A stretch of 64,000 nucleotides of DNA from Mycolicibacterium moriokaense (GCF_003347205.1 NZ_QQBJ01000015.1:87100-151099); one strand, 5' to 3'. Positions 51,222 to 60,623 are shown, numbered from the stretch's first letter. Made by a program: numbers and translations. The notes: generated by a model not told the origin, from the letters alone.

Positions 51222-52586
51222 GTGCAGAAGCTGCAGATAGGGCGCAAAGAGGCGGTGGCGGTGGTCGTCGCCGTCGTCCTGGTGGTTGCGGCGTTCGTGG
51301 TGACGCAGCTTCGTCTCGACGTCGTCACGCCGCTGATCAACGCGGATGCGGAGCGCTACCGCATCTACGGCGCCACGGCTCCGATCTTCGGATTGTGGAA
51401 CGCCCACGTCGGCTGGGGCACCGGGCCCGCGATCCTGATCGCTGCCGCAGTGGTGCTGTGGGGTCCGCGCCTGGCGCAGCGGATTCCGTGGCGCGGGCTG
51501 ACCTTCGCGACCTGGGGGACCTCGTGCGCGTGGGCGTTCTCGCTGGCCATGATCGACGGCTGGCAGCGCGGCTTCGCGGGCAGGCTCACCGCGCGCCACG
51601 AATACCTGCGCCAGGTGCCGTCGATCACCGATATCCCCGAAACGCTCAGCAGCTTCTCCCGGCGAATCCTCGACTTCCAGCACGATTCGTGGATCACCCA
51701 CGTGTCCGGCCACCCGCCCGGCGCCCTGCTGACCTTCGTCTGGCTGGACCGCATCGGGCTGAGCGGCGGCGCATGGGCGGGCCTGCTGTGCCTGCTGGTC
51801 GGGTCGAGCGCGGCGGCGGCCATCATCGTCGCGGTGCGCGCGGTGGCCGACGAGGGCACCGCCCGGCTTGCCGCACCGTTCGTGGCGGTGGCGCCGACGG
51901 CCATCTGGGTCGCCGTCTCGGCCGACGGGTACTTCGCCGGCGTGGCGGCCTGGGGCGTCGCCCTGTTGGCGCTGGCGGCCAGACAGCAGGTCCGGGTTCC
52001 GCTGCTGGTGGCCGGCGGGGCCGGGGTGCTGTTGGGCTGGGCATTGTTCCTCAGCTACGGCCTGGCGCTGATCGCCTTTCTGGCGCTGGCGGTCCTCGTC
52101 ACGGCGGTGGACTGGCAAACCGCGCTGCGCACGCTGGTGCCCGCGGCGTTGATGGCCGGCTTCGTCGTCGGGGTGTTCTTCGCGTTCGGATTCTGGTGGT
52201 TTGACGGCTACCAGCTTGTGCAGGAACGCTATTGGCAGGGCATCGCGCACGATCGACCGTTCCAGTACTGGTCGTGGGGGAACCTGGCGTCGGTGGTGTG
52301 TGCCATCGGGTTGGGCAGCGTGGCCGGTATCGCCCGAGCATTCGAACTGCCGGCGATTCGCAAAACACCCGGCCTGCGCGTGCTGATCCTGGGTGCACTG
52401 CTGGCGATCCTGCTCGCCGACGTGACCATGCTGAGCAAGGCCGAGACGGAACGCATCTGGCTGCCGTTCACCATGTGGCTCACCGCGGCACCCGCGTTGC
52501 TGCCTGCGCAGTCCCACCGCTTCTGGCTGGCCCTCAACGTGATCGGCGCGATCGCACTGAACAGCTTCATTCTGACCACTTGGTAA
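51222..52586 (+). CDS. Polytopic membrane protein, Rv0541c-like
   Basis: A 454-residue integral membrane protein with 11-12 helices, equivalent to recalled Rv0541c. The first loop (AERYRIYGATAPIFGLWNAH) and a later loop with DFQHDSWITHVSGHPPG suggest a GT-C-type glycosyltransferase or flippase fold. No proven function. TACCCT (51210-51215) lies 6 nt before the GTG, a leaderless start. Confidence 0.85.
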   Translation: MQKLQIGRKEAVAVVVAVVLVVAAFVVTQLRLDVVTPLINADAERYRIYGATAPIFGLWNAHVGWGTGPAILIAAAVVLWGPRLAQRIPWRGLTFATWGTSCAWAFSLAMIDGWQRGFAGRLTARHEYLRQVPSITDIPETLSSFSRRILDFQHDSWITHVSGHPPGALLTFVWLDRIGLSGGAWAGLLCLLVGSSAAAAIIVAVRAVADEGTARLAAPFVAVAPTAIWVAVSADGYFAGVAAWGVALLALAARQQVRVPLLVAGGAGVLLGWALFLSYGLALIAFLALAVLVTAVDWQTALRTLVPAALMAGFVVGVFFAFGFWWFDGYQLVQERYWQGIAHDRPFQYWSWGNLASVVCAIGLGSVAGIARAFELPAIRKTPGLRVLILGALLAILLADVTMLSKAETERIWLPFTMWLTAAPALLPAQSHRFWLALNVIGAIALNSFILTTW

Positions 52587-52635
52587 CGCTGCGGCGCTTC
52601 CGTTTACCGCGCCGACACCCGGTTATCCGGATCGT

Positions 52636-53412
52636 GTGAGATACATACGAGAAGGATCCGGTCGGCCATTGCTGCTGATCCACGGCCTGTCCAACCTGCA
52701 GAATTGGGCACCGATCTGCGGCGAACTGGCGCGCGAACACGAGGTCATCTCGGTCGACCTGCCCGGATTCGGCCAGAGCCCACCGTTGAACGGTGAAGTG
52801 ACCGTCGCGTCGCTGACCGACGCGGTCGAGGAATTCATTGCGGAGCAGCGACTCGACGGAGTCGACGTCGTGGGCAGCTCGATGGGCGCCCGGATGGTCC
52901 TGGAGATGGCGCGCCGCGGTCACACCGGCAACGTTGTCGCCCTCGACCCTGGCGGTTTCTGGACCGACGCGCAGCTCAAGGTCTTCGCCGCCACGGTGCG
53001 ACCGTCTGTCGCCCTGGTCCGCAGAATTCAGCCGCTGCTGCCCGTGCTGACCCGCAGCACGCTCGGCCGTTCTGCGTTGATGCTGCAGTTCTCCGCGCAC
53101 CCGTGGCGTCTTGCGCCCGATTTGGTGTTGCAGGAGCTGCAGAACTTCGACAGTTCGCCTAGCATGGACGATGCGTTGGACGCGTTGATCCACGGACCCA
53201 AACAACAAGGCGCACCCCGTGATTCGCTACCGGCCCGAACCGTCATCGGCTGGGGCCGCAAAGATCGGGTGACGGCCCCCAGTCAGGCCCGGCGTGCGCA
53301 GGAGCTGTTCCCGGATGCGCGACTGCACTGGTTCGACGACTGCGGGCACTTTCCGCACTGGGACCGGCCGCGAGAGACCATCCGGGTTATTCGCGAGGCA
53401 ATCGCTGCTTAG
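52636..53412 (+). CDS. Alpha/beta hydrolase
   Basis: A 258-residue serine hydrolase: LLLIHGLSNLQNW (oxyanion loop), nucleophile elbow VVGSSMGARM near residue 82, acid in GWGRKDRVT near residue 205, and histidine in DDCGHFPHWDRP near residue 234. Fold and length resemble epoxide-hydrolase/haloperoxidase-like proteins; the exact reaction is unknown. GTG start. Confidence 0.88.
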   Translation: MRYIREGSGRPLLLIHGLSNLQNWAPICGELAREHEVISVDLPGFGQSPPLNGEVTVASLTDAVEEFIAEQRLDGVDVVGSSMGARMVLEMARRGHTGNVVALDPGGFWTDAQLKVFAATVRPSVALVRRIQPLLPVLTRSTLGRSALMLQFSAHPWRLAPDLVLQELQNFDSSPSMDDALDALIHGPKQQGAPRDSLPARTVIGWGRKDRVTAPSQARRAQELFPDARLHWFDDCGHFPHWDRPRETIRVIREAIAA

Positions 53413-53514
53413 GACGTAACGGTTGGGCCCTGCCGGGTGACCAAAGGGTGACGGTCCCACCCGCGGCCCCGCTCTTTTGGCTCGTCGGGTCGTAGCGAGA
53501 GGAATACTGCTTCT

Positions 53515-54891
53515 ATGGCGAGTCACCCGCCCGACGGGACGAGTTCGTCGTCGGGAACGAATGTGGATCCCCAACCAAGTGACGACGACGGGGATTACGG
53601 GTTCCCACGGCGGCTGTGGCGGGGGCTGGACGACCATCCGCCGCCCGGCGTAGAGCGCGCCCAACGCTGGCGCAGCCCACTGCGCGGGCTATGGCTGACC
53701 TCGGTCTTCGGATCGGTGCTGCTGGTCGCCCTGCCGATCGTCATCATCACCGGCCTGCTCTCCTACATCGCGTACGGTCCGCAGTTCGGCCAGGCGATCC
53801 CCGGCGACGTGGGCTGGTTGAAGCTGCCGACCTTCGACTGGCCCACCGAGCCGTCCTGGATCTACCGGCTCAACCAGGGGCTGCACGTCGGCCTCGGGCT
53901 GATCCTGATCCCGGTGGTGCTGGCCAAGCTGTGGTCGGTCATCCCGCGCCTCTTCGCCTGGCCCCCGGCGCGATCGATCGCCCAAGTGGTCGAACGTGTT
54001 TCGCTGCTGATGCTGGTCGGCGGAATCCTGTTCGAGATCATCACCGGCGTGCTGAACATCCAGTACGACTACATCTTCGGGTTCAGCTTCTACACCGCCC
54101 ACTACTACGGCGCCTGGGTCTTCATCATCGGCTTCGTGATCCACATCGCGATCAAGATCCCGCGCATGTGGACCGGCCTGCGATCGATGTCGATGCGGAA
54201 GGTGTTGCGCACCAACCGCTCCGACACCGAACCCGAGCCGTACGAGCCGGACGGTCTGGTGGCCGAGCACCCGACGGCGCCGACGATCAGCCGCCGCGGT
54301 GCGCTGGCCCTGGTCGGTGGCGGCGCGCTGTTCGTCGCGCTCATCACGGCAGGCCAGACTGTCGGCGGCGTCACCCGCAAGGCCGCGCTGCTGCTCCCGC
54401 GTGGCCGCACCCGCGGCGACGGCCCCAACGATTTCCAGGTGAACCGCACCGCGTGGGCGGCGGGCATCTCGCCCGATGCCACCGGCGACCGGTGGCGGCT
54501 CACGCTCACCGGTGGGCCGTCGAAGGTGGTGTTCGACCGCGCGGCGCTGCAGGCCATGCCGCAGCACACGGCGACGTTGCCGATCGCCTGCGTCGAGGGA
54601 TGGTCGACCACCGAGACGTGGACCGGTGTGCCGTTGCGCGATCTCGCGCGGCTGGCCGGTGTGCCCGACCCCACGTCGGCGTTCGTCCGTTCGGTCGAAC
54701 GGCGCGGCGCCTTCAACCGGGCGACGCTGCAGGCCAATCAGGTCGCGCATCCGGATTCGCTTCTGGCGCTACGGGTCAACGACTCGGAGCTGTCGCCGGA
54801 TCACGGCTTCCCGGCGCGCATCATCGTTCCCGGCCTGCCCGGTGTGCACAACACCAAGTGGGTCGCCTCCATCGACTTCAGGGCGGTCTGA
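53515..54891 (+). CDS. Molybdopterin oxidoreductase fused to a cytochrome b561-like domain
   Basis: A 458-residue fusion. Residues 60-215 hold four membrane helices with histidines (NQGLHVGLG, TAHYYGAW, GFVIHIAIK) that may bind haem b. A Tat-like SRRGALALVGGG precedes a fifth helix near residues 260-285, and the C-terminal third is a sulfite-oxidase-fold domain with the molybdenum-coordinating Cys359 in IACVEGWSTTETWTG. Electrons could pass from an extracytoplasmic Mo site to the quinone pool through haem. The substrate is unknown. The following gene starts right after the stop. Confidence 0.87.
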   Translation: MASHPPDGTSSSSGTNVDPQPSDDDGDYGFPRRLWRGLDDHPPPGVERAQRWRSPLRGLWLTSVFGSVLLVALPIVIITGLLSYIAYGPQFGQAIPGDVGWLKLPTFDWPTEPSWIYRLNQGLHVGLGLILIPVVLAKLWSVIPRLFAWPPARSIAQVVERVSLLMLVGGILFEIITGVLNIQYDYIFGFSFYTAHYYGAWVFIIGFVIHIAIKIPRMWTGLRSMSMRKVLRTNRSDTEPEPYEPDGLVAEHPTAPTISRRGALALVGGGALFVALITAGQTVGGVTRKAALLLPRGRTRGDGPNDFQVNRTAWAAGISPDATGDRWRLTLTGGPSKVVFDRAALQAMPQHTATLPIACVEGWSTTETWTGVPLRDLARLAGVPDPTSAFVRSVERRGAFNRATLQANQVAHPDSLLALRVNDSELSPDHGFPARIIVPGLPGVHNTKWVASIDFRAV

Positions 54892-54892
54892 C

Positions 54893-55396
54893 ATGCACAC
54901 TGCCCTCGATCGATTCCGCGCGGTGTACGGGTCGAATCCGCTGCACCTGTTGACTCTCATCGCCGGCTTCGCGCTGTTCGGTTACGTGCTGGCCACCATC
55001 AAGCCGGTGACACTGTGGAATCCGCACACCTGGTGGCAGTCGATCCTGGTCTGGTTCGCGGCCGCGATCATCGCCCACGACCTGGTGCTGTTTCCCATCT
55101 ACGCGCTGGTCGACCGGATCCTGGTGGCGGGCAGCAGGTTACGACCGGCTTCGCACTCCGTACCGGTGCTGAACTACGTGCGGATCCCCGCGATGGGCGC
55201 GGGCCTGACGCTGCTGATGTTCCTGCCGGGGATCATCCAGCAGGGCGCGCCGGTGTACCGGGCGGCCACCGGGCAGACGCAGGACCCGTTCCTGGGACGG
55301 TGGTTGTTGTTGACCGCGGCGATGTTCGCCGTCAGCGCCGTGGTGTACGGGATCCGGTTGGCGGTCGCGCGGCGGGCTACGCCACCGCAAGGCTAG
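54893..55396 (+). CDS. Membrane protein adjoining the Mo/haem oxidoreductase
   Basis: A 167-residue protein with four membrane helices and a conserved-looking HDLVLFPIYALVDR segment. No known family. Its start is 1 bp after the oxidoreductase stop, so the two are co-translated and it may be a subunit. The 3' end overlaps the convergent methyltransferase by 20 bp. Confidence 0.78.
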   Translation: MHTALDRFRAVYGSNPLHLLTLIAGFALFGYVLATIKPVTLWNPHTWWQSILVWFAAAIIAHDLVLFPIYALVDRILVAGSRLRPASHSVPVLNYVRIPAMGAGLTLLMFLPGIIQQGAPVYRAATGQTQDPFLGRWLLLTAAMFAVSAVVYGIRLAVARRATPPQG

Positions 55397-56006
55397 CGAC
55401 CACGCGGCTTCCGATCGGGTGGATGGCCGTCAGTGCCATCCCGACGTCGTCGGCCAGTTTGGCGGCGCAGTCGATTCCGACCGAGGCCCAGCGGAACCAC
55501 GGGCCAATCGTCCGGCGCGACTCGAGGCGGACCCAGCCGGCGTTGACTCCATTGCTGGCCGAGTCGAATTCGGCGATGCAGCAGCCGCCTCGCTTCAGCA
55601 GTTCGCTGGCGCGGCGCAACACCCGCCACGGGTCGCCGCCGAGGCCGACGTTGCCGTCTGCCAGCAACACCGTCTGCCAGCGACCGGTGCCGGGCAGGGG
55701 TTCGAACACGTCGCGGCGCAGCGCCGGCGCTCCGCTGCGACGGGCGAGTCCGACGGCGGTCGCAGACTGGTCGACGCCGAGCGCGGGCACGCCGCGCTCG
55801 ATGAGTCGGGCCACCAACCGTCCTGGGCCGCAACCCAAGTCGATGGTCGGCCCCTCACACAGCTGGAGCACAGCGTTGTCGAACCTGCGGTCGGCGTGAT
55901 GCCCGCCCAGCCAGCTTCGCACCGGTAGTTGACGCAGTCGGCCGTCGTCGTGGCGCACCCAACATCGCTCGCCGTCCAACGCCCTGTCGTACAGATTACC
56001 CAACAT
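55377..56006 (-). CDS. Class I SAM-dependent methyltransferase
   Basis: A 209-residue methyltransferase: SAM site TIDLGCGPGRLVARLIERG near residue 55, acidic loop GVDQSATAVGLARR, and QTVLLADGNVGLGGDP. Substrate not predicted. It follows the Rv0540-like glycosyltransferase by 3 bp on the same strand and may modify the same glycoconjugate. Confidence 0.85.
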   Translation of the reverse strand: MLGNLYDRALDGERCWVRHDDGRLRQLPVRSWLGGHHADRRFDNAVLQLCEGPTIDLGCGPGRLVARLIERGVPALGVDQSATAVGLARRSGAPALRRDVFEPLPGTGRWQTVLLADGNVGLGGDPWRVLRRASELLKRGGCCIAEFDSASNGVNAGWVRLESRRTIGPWFRWASVGIDCAAKLADDVGMALTAIHPIGSRVVASLAVA

Positions 56007-56009
56007 GCC

Positions 56010-56675
56010 TTAGAGCCCCGCTGCCTTGATCGCGTGCACGAAACGGCTGTCGGGTGCGCAGTCGGCCCGCACGATCTCGACGTCGTCGACGGTGTCGACG
56101 TCTGACAGCTCATCAACCAGGGTGACGCTCAATCCCCTGGCGCGCAACGCCTCCAGTGTGGCAGGCCCGGTGTCCGAGCGCGACGTCGGTATGGTGTGCA
56201 GGCACTCTGCCATCGCGGGATGCGTCACGCCGAGCACCCACCACCCGCCGTCGCGCGCCAGCCCGAAGACGACGTCGCTGGCCAGCAGTGCCTCGGCGCA
56301 GCGGGTGAGCAGGTCCGCGGTCACCTGCGGCGTGTCGGAGGCGATCAGCAGAACCGGCTGCGGGCCCGCGATCATGGCGGCGTCGGTGATGGCGTTGGCC
56401 AGCCGCGCCGAGAAGTCGTCACCGCGTTGCCCGATGACGTTCAAATCGCGTAGGCGAGAACGGATTTGACGACGGCCGCTGGCGTGCTCCAGCTCTCCGG
56501 TGATGGCCACCACCCTGGAATGCACGGGCGTCGCATCGACGGCGTCGAGGGTGTCCAGCAAGGTGGCGGCGGCGATGTCGGCGGCGGCGTCCTCGCCGAC
56601 ACTCGCCGCGAGCCTCGTCTTGGCCAGGCCTGCCACCGGCGCCTTGGCGATCACGACCAGCGTCACCGGTATCAC
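56010..56675 (-). CDS. TIGR04282-family glycosyltransferase, Rv0540-like
   Basis: A 221-residue GT-A-fold protein of the arsenosugar-biosynthesis glycosyltransferase family (TIGR04282). VVIAKAPVAGLAKTRLA at the N-terminus and VLLIASDTPQVTADLL near residue 108 contain the nucleotide-binding and acidic motifs. The GTG at 56675 overlaps the stop of the Rv0539-like gene (GTGA). In M. tuberculosis this pair, Rv0539-Rv0540, is conserved, though its product is not defined. Confidence 0.87.
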   Translation of the reverse strand: MIPVTLVVIAKAPVAGLAKTRLAASVGEDAAADIAAATLLDTLDAVDATPVHSRVVAITGELEHASGRRQIRSRLRDLNVIGQRGDDFSARLANAITDAAMIAGPQPVLLIASDTPQVTADLLTRCAEALLASDVVFGLARDGGWWVLGVTHPAMAECLHTIPTSRSDTGPATLEALRARGLSVTLVDELSDVDTVDDVEIVRADCAPDSRFVHAIKAAGL

Positions 56676-57328
56676 GAGATCGCCCTCCAGAAGTCCATGC
56701 CCGCGTGCACGCTGCCGCGAAGCGATCCACTGACCTTCGACTTGCCCCCGGTGCGCGGGCCGTAGGGCACGTCGCGCTCGACGACGGTCCAGCCCGCCTC
56801 CGCGGCGCGCACCATCAACTCGACGGGGTAGCCGGCGCGTCGGTCGGTGATGCCGAGGGCCAGCAGCGGCTCGCGGTGGGCCACGCGCATCGGGGCGATG
56901 TCGTGCACGGGTAGCCCGTAGCGGGTGCGCAACCGCCAGCACACCGCCGCGGTGCCGAGGCGGGCGTGCCACGGCCAACTCAGCCCGGGCACCGCGCGCC
57001 GGCGGCCGATCGCCATGTCGGCGCCGCGGTCGAGTTCGTCGACCAACTCGGGCAGCTTCGCGGGATCCAGCGACCCGTCGGCGTCGATCACGGCGACGAT
57101 GGGCGTCGTCGCCGCCTCCACCCCGGCGTGAACCGCCGAGCCGTAGCCGGGCCGCTGCTCTTTGACCACGTCAGCGCCGTGGCGGCGGGCCACCTCAGCG
57201 GTGTCGTCGGTGCTGTTGTTGTCGACCACAAGTGGTCTATACCCATTTGGAATGGCAGCGAGCACTCCGGGCAATGAGTCGGCCTCGTTGAGGCAGGGCA
57301 GCACCACCGTGACGCGACCGTCGGGCAT
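56672..57328 (-). CDS. Family 2 glycosyltransferase, Rv0539-like
   Basis: A 218-residue GT2 of the dolichyl/polyprenyl-phosphate sugar synthase type. TVVLPCLNEADSLPGVLAAI at the start, VVDNNSTDDTAE near residue 35, DxD in AVIDADGSLDPAKL near residue 80. No C-terminal membrane helices, so it may need a partner. It probably transfers a sugar to polyprenyl phosphate. Head of the Rv0539-Rv0540-methyltransferase operon. Confidence 0.88.
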   Translation of the reverse strand: MPDGRVTVVLPCLNEADSLPGVLAAIPNGYRPLVVDNNSTDDTAEVARRHGADVVKEQRPGYGSAVHAGVEAATTPIVAVIDADGSLDPAKLPELVDELDRGADMAIGRRRAVPGLSWPWHARLGTAAVCWRLRTRYGLPVHDIAPMRVAHREPLLALGITDRRAGYPVELMVRAAEAGWTVVERDVPYGPRTGGKSKVSGSLRGSVHAGMDFWRAIS

Positions 57329-57433
57329 ACCCAGAGACGCTAGGCGAGCCGCTACCGCTGGACCAAGGCCATCGGTGACAAAACCGTGACGTCAGTGCAG
57401 GTGAAGCAGTCCACGGAGTTAACCTCGGGAGTT

Positions 57434-58117
57434 GTGACGCGCGTGATGATCGCCGACGACGACACCGTCGTGCGCGACGTCGTGCGCCGCTATCTGGAAC
57501 GCGACGGCCTCGAGGTCGCGATCGCGCGCGACGGCAATGAGGCGTTGCGCCTGCTGGGCACGCAGCGCATCGACGTGGCCGTGCTCGACGTGATGATGCC
57601 CGGACCCGATGGTCTGGCTCTGTGCCGCAGCCTGCGCCAACGCGGTGACCACGCGATCCCTGTGATCCTGCTGACCGCGCTCGGCGAGGAGGACGACCGC
57701 ATCGCCGGGCTGGAGGCCGGCGCGGACGATTACCTGACCAAGCCGTTCAGCCCCCGCGAACTGGCGCTGAGGGTGCGCTCGGTGCTGCGACGCGCCCCGA
57801 CACCGGTCGGGGTGACGCCGGTTGACCTGACCGTCGGCGACTTGACGGTGTCGACCGGCTCGCGGTCGGTGACGGTGCACGGCGCACCCGTCAGCCTGAC
57901 CAACCGCGAGTTCGAGCTACTGCTGTTCTTCATGACCCATGCCGACACCGTGTTCTCCCGCGAGGAACTGCTCAAGCAGGTGTGGCGATGGGATTTCGGT
58001 GACCTGTCCACAGTGACCGTGCACGTCAAGCGGCTACGCTCCAAGCTTGGCGATCAGCACCGAGTACAGACGGTGTGGGGCCGCGGATATCTGTGGAGCA
58101 GTGGTGCCGGCAACTGA
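57434..58117 (+). CDS. OmpR-family response regulator
   Basis: A 227-residue two-component regulator: receiver domain with MIADDDTVVRDVV, phospho-acceptor Asp in VAVLDVMMPGPDG near residue 53, Lys in DDYLTKPFSPREL; then an OmpR-type winged helix (REFELLLFFMTHADTVFSREELLKQVW...VKRLRSKLG). The GTG at 57434 starts at the receiver; an earlier GTG (57386) adds 16 residues. TAACCT (57420-57425) lies 8 nt upstream. The histidine kinase gene overlaps its 3' end. Confidence 0.9.
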   Translation: MTRVMIADDDTVVRDVVRRYLERDGLEVAIARDGNEALRLLGTQRIDVAVLDVMMPGPDGLALCRSLRQRGDHAIPVILLTALGEEDDRIAGLEAGADDYLTKPFSPRELALRVRSVLRRAPTPVGVTPVDLTVGDLTVSTGSRSVTVHGAPVSLTNREFELLLFFMTHADTVFSREELLKQVWRWDFGDLSTVTVHVKRLRSKLGDQHRVQTVWGRGYLWSSGAGN

Positions 58118-59129
58118 CTTCTGGGAGATCGTCGGGTTGGCGTTAGCCTGTTCGGTCCCGGTGGTGATCGCGGGTGCGCTGATCATCCGGCTGGCGCGGT
58201 CCTGGTCGCTGGCGGTGAGCATGGTGGCGTTGGTGCTGATTCCGACGATCGCGACGTTCACCGGCGTGCTCGGCGCCAGCGGGTTCATGATCACCGAGAC
58301 ATTCGAGAGCACGGCCGTCGTGTTGGTGATCGTGTCGATCGTGACGATCCCCGCCGCGATCATGATGGCCCGCTACCAAGCCCGCAGAACCGTCTGGGAG
58401 CAGGAGATCCGCGACTCCGAACGCTCCGCCGAGCATTCCCGGCGGCGGCTGGTCGCGTTCGTCAGCCACGACCTGCGCACCCCGCTGGCCGGGATCCGGG
58501 CCGTGTCCGAGGCCATCGCCGACGGGGTCGTCCCCGACGAAGAGGTGCGGGTACACGCCAAACACATTGAGCAGGAGTCGATTCGACTGTCCGACATGGT
58601 CGACGACCTGTTCGAGATGTCGAAGATCAACGCCGGGGCGATTCAGCCGACGTTCGACAAGGTGGCGCTGGACGAGGTGATCGACGATGTGATGAACGCG
58701 CATCGCATCGCCGCCGAGCGCGCGGGCGTCGTGCTGACGGCCGACATCCCGCCCAGCCCGGTGCGGGTGGTGGGCAGTGACCGGGCGTTGGTGCGGGTGC
58801 TGTCGAATCTGGTGGCCAATGCGATCGCGCACACGCCGGAGGGCGGCAGGGTGCTGCTGGCGTTGGGTTCCGACGAGAACGGAGCGTGGGCGCGGGTCGA
58901 CGACACCGGGGTCGGTATCGACGAGGCCGACCTGCCGCGGGTGTTCGACGTCGCCTACCGCGGCTCCAACGACCGGGTGCCGCGCTCCGATGCGTCGCTG
59001 CCGAGCGGGTCCGGGCTGGGCCTGGCCATCGCGGCCGGCCTGGTGCAGGCGCACCGGGGCACGCTGTCGGTGAGCAATCTCGACACCGGCGCGCGCTTCG
59101 AGGTCCGGCTTCCGCTGGCCGTCGACTGA
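58104..59129 (+). CDS. Sensor histidine kinase
   Basis: A 341-residue membrane kinase: two or three hydrophobic helices in the first 95 residues with little extracellular loop, then the H-box FVSHDLRTPLAGIRA near residue 120, N-box SNLVANAIAHTPEG near residue 235, and G-boxes DDTGVGIDEADLPRVFD and SGSGLGLAIAAGLV. Minimal sensing domain suggests detection within the membrane. GGAG lies 5 nt before the GTG at 58104. The overlap of 14 bp with the regulator gene couples them. Confidence 0.9.
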   Translation: MPATDFWEIVGLALACSVPVVIAGALIIRLARSWSLAVSMVALVLIPTIATFTGVLGASGFMITETFESTAVVLVIVSIVTIPAAIMMARYQARRTVWEQEIRDSERSAEHSRRRLVAFVSHDLRTPLAGIRAVSEAIADGVVPDEEVRVHAKHIEQESIRLSDMVDDLFEMSKINAGAIQPTFDKVALDEVIDDVMNAHRIAAERAGVVLTADIPPSPVRVVGSDRALVRVLSNLVANAIAHTPEGGRVLLALGSDENGAWARVDDTGVGIDEADLPRVFDVAYRGSNDRVPRSDASLPSGSGLGLAIAAGLVQAHRGTLSVSNLDTGARFEVRLPLAVD

Positions 59130-59130
59130 G

Positions 59131-60504
59131 CTACTCGCCGTCGTCTTTCGGCAGCAGGTAGTTCTCCGGGTGGTGATAGTCGTTCACCCGGGCTTGACCG
59201 TGGTCGAGATTGGGCGGCGGGATCCATTCGACCCGTCCGTCTTTGCGTATTCGGGTTTTCCAACCGCCCTTTTCGACCAGGCGGTTGTGTGGTCCGCACG
59301 CCAACACTTCTTCGTCGATATTCGTCCGGCCGCCCTTCGCCCAGCCCCTCTTGCCGTGATGGGCTTGGCAGCCGTACCCGGGCACCGTGCAGCCGGGGAA
59401 CGTGCACCCTCGATCGCGGCTCAGCAACACGATGCGCTGTCCGGGCGACGCGACACGTCTGGTCCGCCCGAAGAAAAGCGGGACTCTGGTGTGTTTCCCG
59501 AAGATCAGCAGGTAGTGGTAGGCGTGGCTGGCCATCCGAATCACATCGGACATGGGCAGCAGGGTCCCGCCGGCGGTGAGGGCGTGTCCGCTCTTGGCTT
59601 CGAGGTCCTCCAGCCGCGCCGACACGCCGATGGAAACGGGCAGTCCGTTGTGCTGACCAAGTCGGCCCGAAGCCAGCGCCGAGCGGGCCAACGCCTTCAG
59701 GGCGTCGTGGTTTCGCTGCCGCGGTGAGCGCAGGTCGCCCTTTTCCGCGTCAGGCGTCGGCTCGCCGTCGACGCAGGGGCGCTCGTCATCCGGATTGCAC
59801 ATTCCGGGGGCAGCCCACTTCGCGAAAACCGGTTCCAGCGTCGCCGCGGTTTCCGGGTCCAACAGACCGCGAACGGGGGTCATCCCGTCGCGCTGCTGCT
59901 TGCCGACGAACAAGAAGCGGCGCCGGGCACGGTCGGCATCGGTCGGCTCGGGCCCGTCCTGGTCGAGCAGGTACGCCATTCGATCGGCGGCCTTACCCAG
60001 CTCGGTCGGCCCGAGTTCCGAGGCGACTTGGGCAAGGTGGGACTCAGCGTGGTCACGCGTCACAACGTCGACCGAATCGGGCAGGCCCTTGAAGAACTTA
60101 CGAAGGATTTTGAGGTGCTCGGCACCGATCTGACCATCGGCCTGCAGCTTGGCGATGTTCGGACGCACCGGCTCGAGAGGTTCACCGGAGAACGCGATCC
60201 GGGGGCCGAGCTCGGCCGCGTCCACGATGCGCCGCTTCGCCTCGTCCTTGCTGATCCGCAGGGATGTGGTGAGCACCTCAGCCAGTGACGTGCCGCCCAG
60301 CGCTTCCGGCGCCCCCTCGGCCGCGAGCCCGTTGATCAGCGGGTGTTCAGTGGCAGGCAGACGACGCCGGTGCGCCTCGAGGCGAACCAGGACGTTCTTC
60401 TTCTCGGTGATCGTGAGCGCGTCGAGAGTCAACGAAGCGACGGCTTCGAAGGCCGCCTCGAAGTTATCGAGGGCGACCTGGATATCATCCCTACTCGAAC
60501 ACAT
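59131..60504 (-). CDS. DUF222/HNH endonuclease-domain protein (13E12 type)
   Basis: A 457-residue protein of the mycobacterial 13E12 repeat family. The DUF222 domain fills most of the N-terminal 300 residues; the C-terminus carries an HNH-like motif, LSRDRGCTFPGCTVPGYGCQAHHGKRGWAKGGRTN, then EEVLACGPHNRLVEKGGW. Probable DNA nuclease. A perfect LexA box covers its start codon and TAGTCT (60516-60511) lies 6 nt before the ATG, so expression should be leaderless and SOS-induced. It ends immediately after the histidine kinase stop. Confidence 0.9.
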   Translation of the reverse strand: MCSSRDDIQVALDNFEAAFEAVASLTLDALTITEKKNVLVRLEAHRRRLPATEHPLINGLAAEGAPEALGGTSLAEVLTTSLRISKDEAKRRIVDAAELGPRIAFSGEPLEPVRPNIAKLQADGQIGAEHLKILRKFFKGLPDSVDVVTRDHAESHLAQVASELGPTELGKAADRMAYLLDQDGPEPTDADRARRRFLFVGKQQRDGMTPVRGLLDPETAATLEPVFAKWAAPGMCNPDDERPCVDGEPTPDAEKGDLRSPRQRNHDALKALARSALASGRLGQHNGLPVSIGVSARLEDLEAKSGHALTAGGTLLPMSDVIRMASHAYHYLLIFGKHTRVPLFFGRTRRVASPGQRIVLLSRDRGCTFPGCTVPGYGCQAHHGKRGWAKGGRTNIDEEVLACGPHNRLVEKGGWKTRIRKDGRVEWIPPPNLDHGQARVNDYHHPENYLLPKDDGE

Positions 60505-60510
60505 GTTCGA
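60495..60510. promoter_or_regulatory. LexA (SOS) box
   Basis: TCGAACACATGTTCGA is a perfect match to the mycobacterial SOS box TCGAAC-N4-GTTCGA. On the minus strand it sits just after the -10 TAGTCT and includes the ATG of the HNH gene, so LexA binding covers the transcription start. Confidence 0.85.
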
Positions 60511-60623
60511 AGACTATCTGCACCCACCGACAAATTCGATTGCCCATCCACCCGAACCCCGGGCTTGTACTAGAGCATTCTTTCTATTATCGTCGTTAAC
60601 CTAATGCCGACTGGGAGGTACCG

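Noticed and set aside
57418-60600. GTTAACCT shared by the response-regulator promoter (57418) and the region before 60624 as a common operator
   Set aside because: Only 8 bp, not palindromic beyond GTTAAC, and at different distances from the starts; likely chance.
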